From: Rhodovibrionaceae bacterium
Lineage (GTDB): Bacteria; Pseudomonadota; Alphaproteobacteria; Kiloniellales; DSM-21159
Direction: 5' to 3'
Length of the DNA: 41,706 nt
Assembly (NCBI GenBank): GCA_028282405.1
Contig: JANQIA010000397.1
Coordinates: forward strand, 1-41,706
Shown: piece by piece, positions 40,025 to 41,706 of the stretch
Layout of the letters: each line of letters begins with the position of its first letter
How positions within the stretch are numbered: position 1 is the stretch's first letter
The notes under the pieces: model-generated
The model's database searches: none
What the model saw: the letters and a program-made list of their open reading frames with translations, nothing else
What the model was told of the DNA's origin: nothing
Program-made: the position numbers and the translations under genes

Positions 40025-41593
40025 ATGCCCGTGAGCGTTGAGCCCTTGAGAGACCGTCGCCGCGGCGGCCGCGATGCCCGTAGAGCTCTGCGTGCGGAGC
40101 CCTTGCCGCACGCGGAGCGCCCGGTCAAAGGCGGCCTGGAAGGCGGCCGCTACCAGCCGCTTGGACAGCGCGACATGGAGCGCATCCATGACGCCGCGCT
40201 GGAGATCCTTGAAACGGTTGGGCTCGGCCAGGCCATCCCCTCCTGCGTCGAGGCGGTGACCGCCGCCGGTGGCGAGATGAACAGCGAAGGCCGCCTGCTG
40301 CTGCCGCGCGCGCTGGTCGAGGACACCATCGCGAACGCGGCGCGGCGCTTCCCGCTCTACGGCCAGGACCCCAAGCATGACATGGAGCCTTGGGACAAGA
40401 AGGTCTATTTCGGCACCGCCGGTGCCGCCGTGCACGTGATCGATCCGGTGACCGGCGCCTATCGCGACTCGACGCTGAAAGACCTCTACGACATGGCGCG
40501 GCTGGTCGACTCGCTGGAGCACATCCACTTCTTCCAGCGCATCCTGGTCGCCCGCGACATGACGGACCCCTTCGACCTGGACTTCAACACCTGCTACGCC
40601 GCGGTCTCCGGCACCTCCAAGCACGTCGGCACAAGCTGGGTGCATGAAGACCATGTCAAAGAGTCGCTGAAGATGCTGCACGAGATCGCCGGCGGCGAGA
40701 AAGCCTGGCGTGCGCGGCCCTTCGTCAGCCAGACCAACTGCTTCGTGGTGCCGCCCATGAAGTTCGCCGAAGACTCCTGCGGCGCGCTGGAAACGGCGGT
40801 GCGCGGTGGCATGCCGGTGCTGCTGCTGGCGGCCGGGCAGGCCGGGGCCACCAGCCCGGCGGCCATTGCCGGCGCCGTGGTGCAGGAGGTCGCGGAGGTC
40901 CTGGCCGGCCTGGTCTACGTCAACGCCATCGTGCCCGGTGCACCGGCGATCTTCGGCACCTGGCCCTTCGTCTCGGACCTGCGCACCGGTGCCATGTCCG
41001 GCGGCTCGGGCGAGCAGGCCTTGCTGATGTCCGCCTGCGCCCAGATGGCGCGTTTCTACGACCTGACCGGCGGCGTCTGCGCCGGCATGACCGACTCCAA
41101 GGTGCCGGACGCCCAGGCCGGCTTCGAGAAGGGCTACAACTACGCCCTGGTCGGCAACTCCGGCGCCAACCTGGTCTACGAGTCGGCCGGGATGCACGCC
41201 TCCCTGCTCGGTTGCTGCATGGAAAGCCTGGTGATGGACAACGACGCCATCGGCGCCGCTCTGCGCACCGTGCGCGGCGTCGAGGTGACCGACGAGAGCC
41301 TGTCGGTCGAAGTCATCCGCGACGTCTGCCTCAACGGCCCCGGCCACTACCTGGGCCACGCCCAGACCCTGGGGCTGATGCAGAAGGACTACGTCTATCC
41401 CGAGGTGGCCGACCGCATGAGCCCCAAGGAGTGGGAGGAGTCCAAGCGCGAGGTGATCCTCGACCGGGCGATGAAGCGCACGCAGGAAATCCTGGCCAGC
41501 CATCATCCGCGGCACATCGCGCCGGAGATCGATGCCCGCGTACGCGCCGAGTTCGACGTCAAGCTGCCGCGCGAGGCGATGGGGGCCGGCTGA
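40025..41593 (+). CDS. Trimethylamine methyltransferase (MttB) superfamily protein, non-pyrrolysine
   Basis: DMERIHDAALEILETVGLG, LPRALVEDTIANAARRFPLYGQDP, FGTAGAAVHVIDPVTGAYRDSTLKDLYDMARLVDSLEHIHFF; ORF continuous with no in-frame TAG. Confidence 0.9.
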   Translation: MPVSVEPLRDRRRGGRDARRALRAEPLPHAERPVKGGLEGGRYQPLGQRDMERIHDAALEILETVGLGQAIPSCVEAVTAAGGEMNSEGRLLLPRALVEDTIANAARRFPLYGQDPKHDMEPWDKKVYFGTAGAAVHVIDPVTGAYRDSTLKDLYDMARLVDSLEHIHFFQRILVARDMTDPFDLDFNTCYAAVSGTSKHVGTSWVHEDHVKESLKMLHEIAGGEKAWRARPFVSQTNCFVVPPMKFAEDSCGALETAVRGGMPVLLLAAGQAGATSPAAIAGAVVQEVAEVLAGLVYVNAIVPGAPAIFGTWPFVSDLRTGAMSGGSGEQALLMSACAQMARFYDLTGGVCAGMTDSKVPDAQAGFEKGYNYALVGNSGANLVYESAGMHASLLGCCMESLVMDNDAIGAALRTVRGVEVTDESLSVEVIRDVCLNGPGHYLGHAQTLGLMQKDYVYPEVADRMSPKEWEESKREVILDRAMKRTQEILASHHPRHIAPEIDARVRAEFDVKLPREAMGAG

Positions 41594-41706
41594 GCCTTTC
41601 CCCTACTCTGTCATGTATGGACGGCCCCGCTCTGGCAAGGGTCGAATGGCAGTTTCGGCAGTTGGTTGGGGAGCGGTCATGTATCCGGCCTGTGATTTGC
41701 GGCCGA

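Overview
High-GC, alphaproteobacteria-like chromosomal window, densely coded, with about 33 CDS I can support and no rRNA, tRNA, CRISPR, phage or IS element seen. From left to right: an Atm1-type ABC exporter (5' truncated), an ankyrin protein, a MeaB/ArgK GTPase, rpmB (L28), a MOSC protein, an esterase-like/phytase-family protein and cobT; then a + strand three-gene cassette (CHASE2-only membrane protein, small secreted SH3-like protein, M48 protease) lying between cobT and cobS; then a J-domain protein, BolA, DUF2889, cysD, cysNC, PPK2, a GAF histidine kinase, a FIST/cyclase chimeric pseudogene, an M24 peptidase, a VOC protein, a HAD/OtsB fusion plus GH65, an RND efflux pair, a DCC protein, a micro-operon, HlyIII, a PLP decarboxylase, VapBC, an M20 peptidase, an aspartoacylase-like protein and an MttB-family methyltransferase. 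The observations I rate highest are: (1) the CHASE2/SH3-like/M48 cassette splitting cobS from cobT; (2) a 14-bp perfect parS-like palindrome GTTTCACGTGAAAC inside the DCC gene; (3) a 26-codon ORF whose ribosome-binding site is complementary to 17 nt of the 16S 3' tail; (4) a full-consensus CtrA box with a well-spaced -10 upstream of a 66-aa ORF; (5) an operon of 38-, 59- and 108-aa proteins, two of which fall below the supplied ORF track; (6) a FIST/class III cyclase scar pseudogene. All are read by eye; no searches were run.
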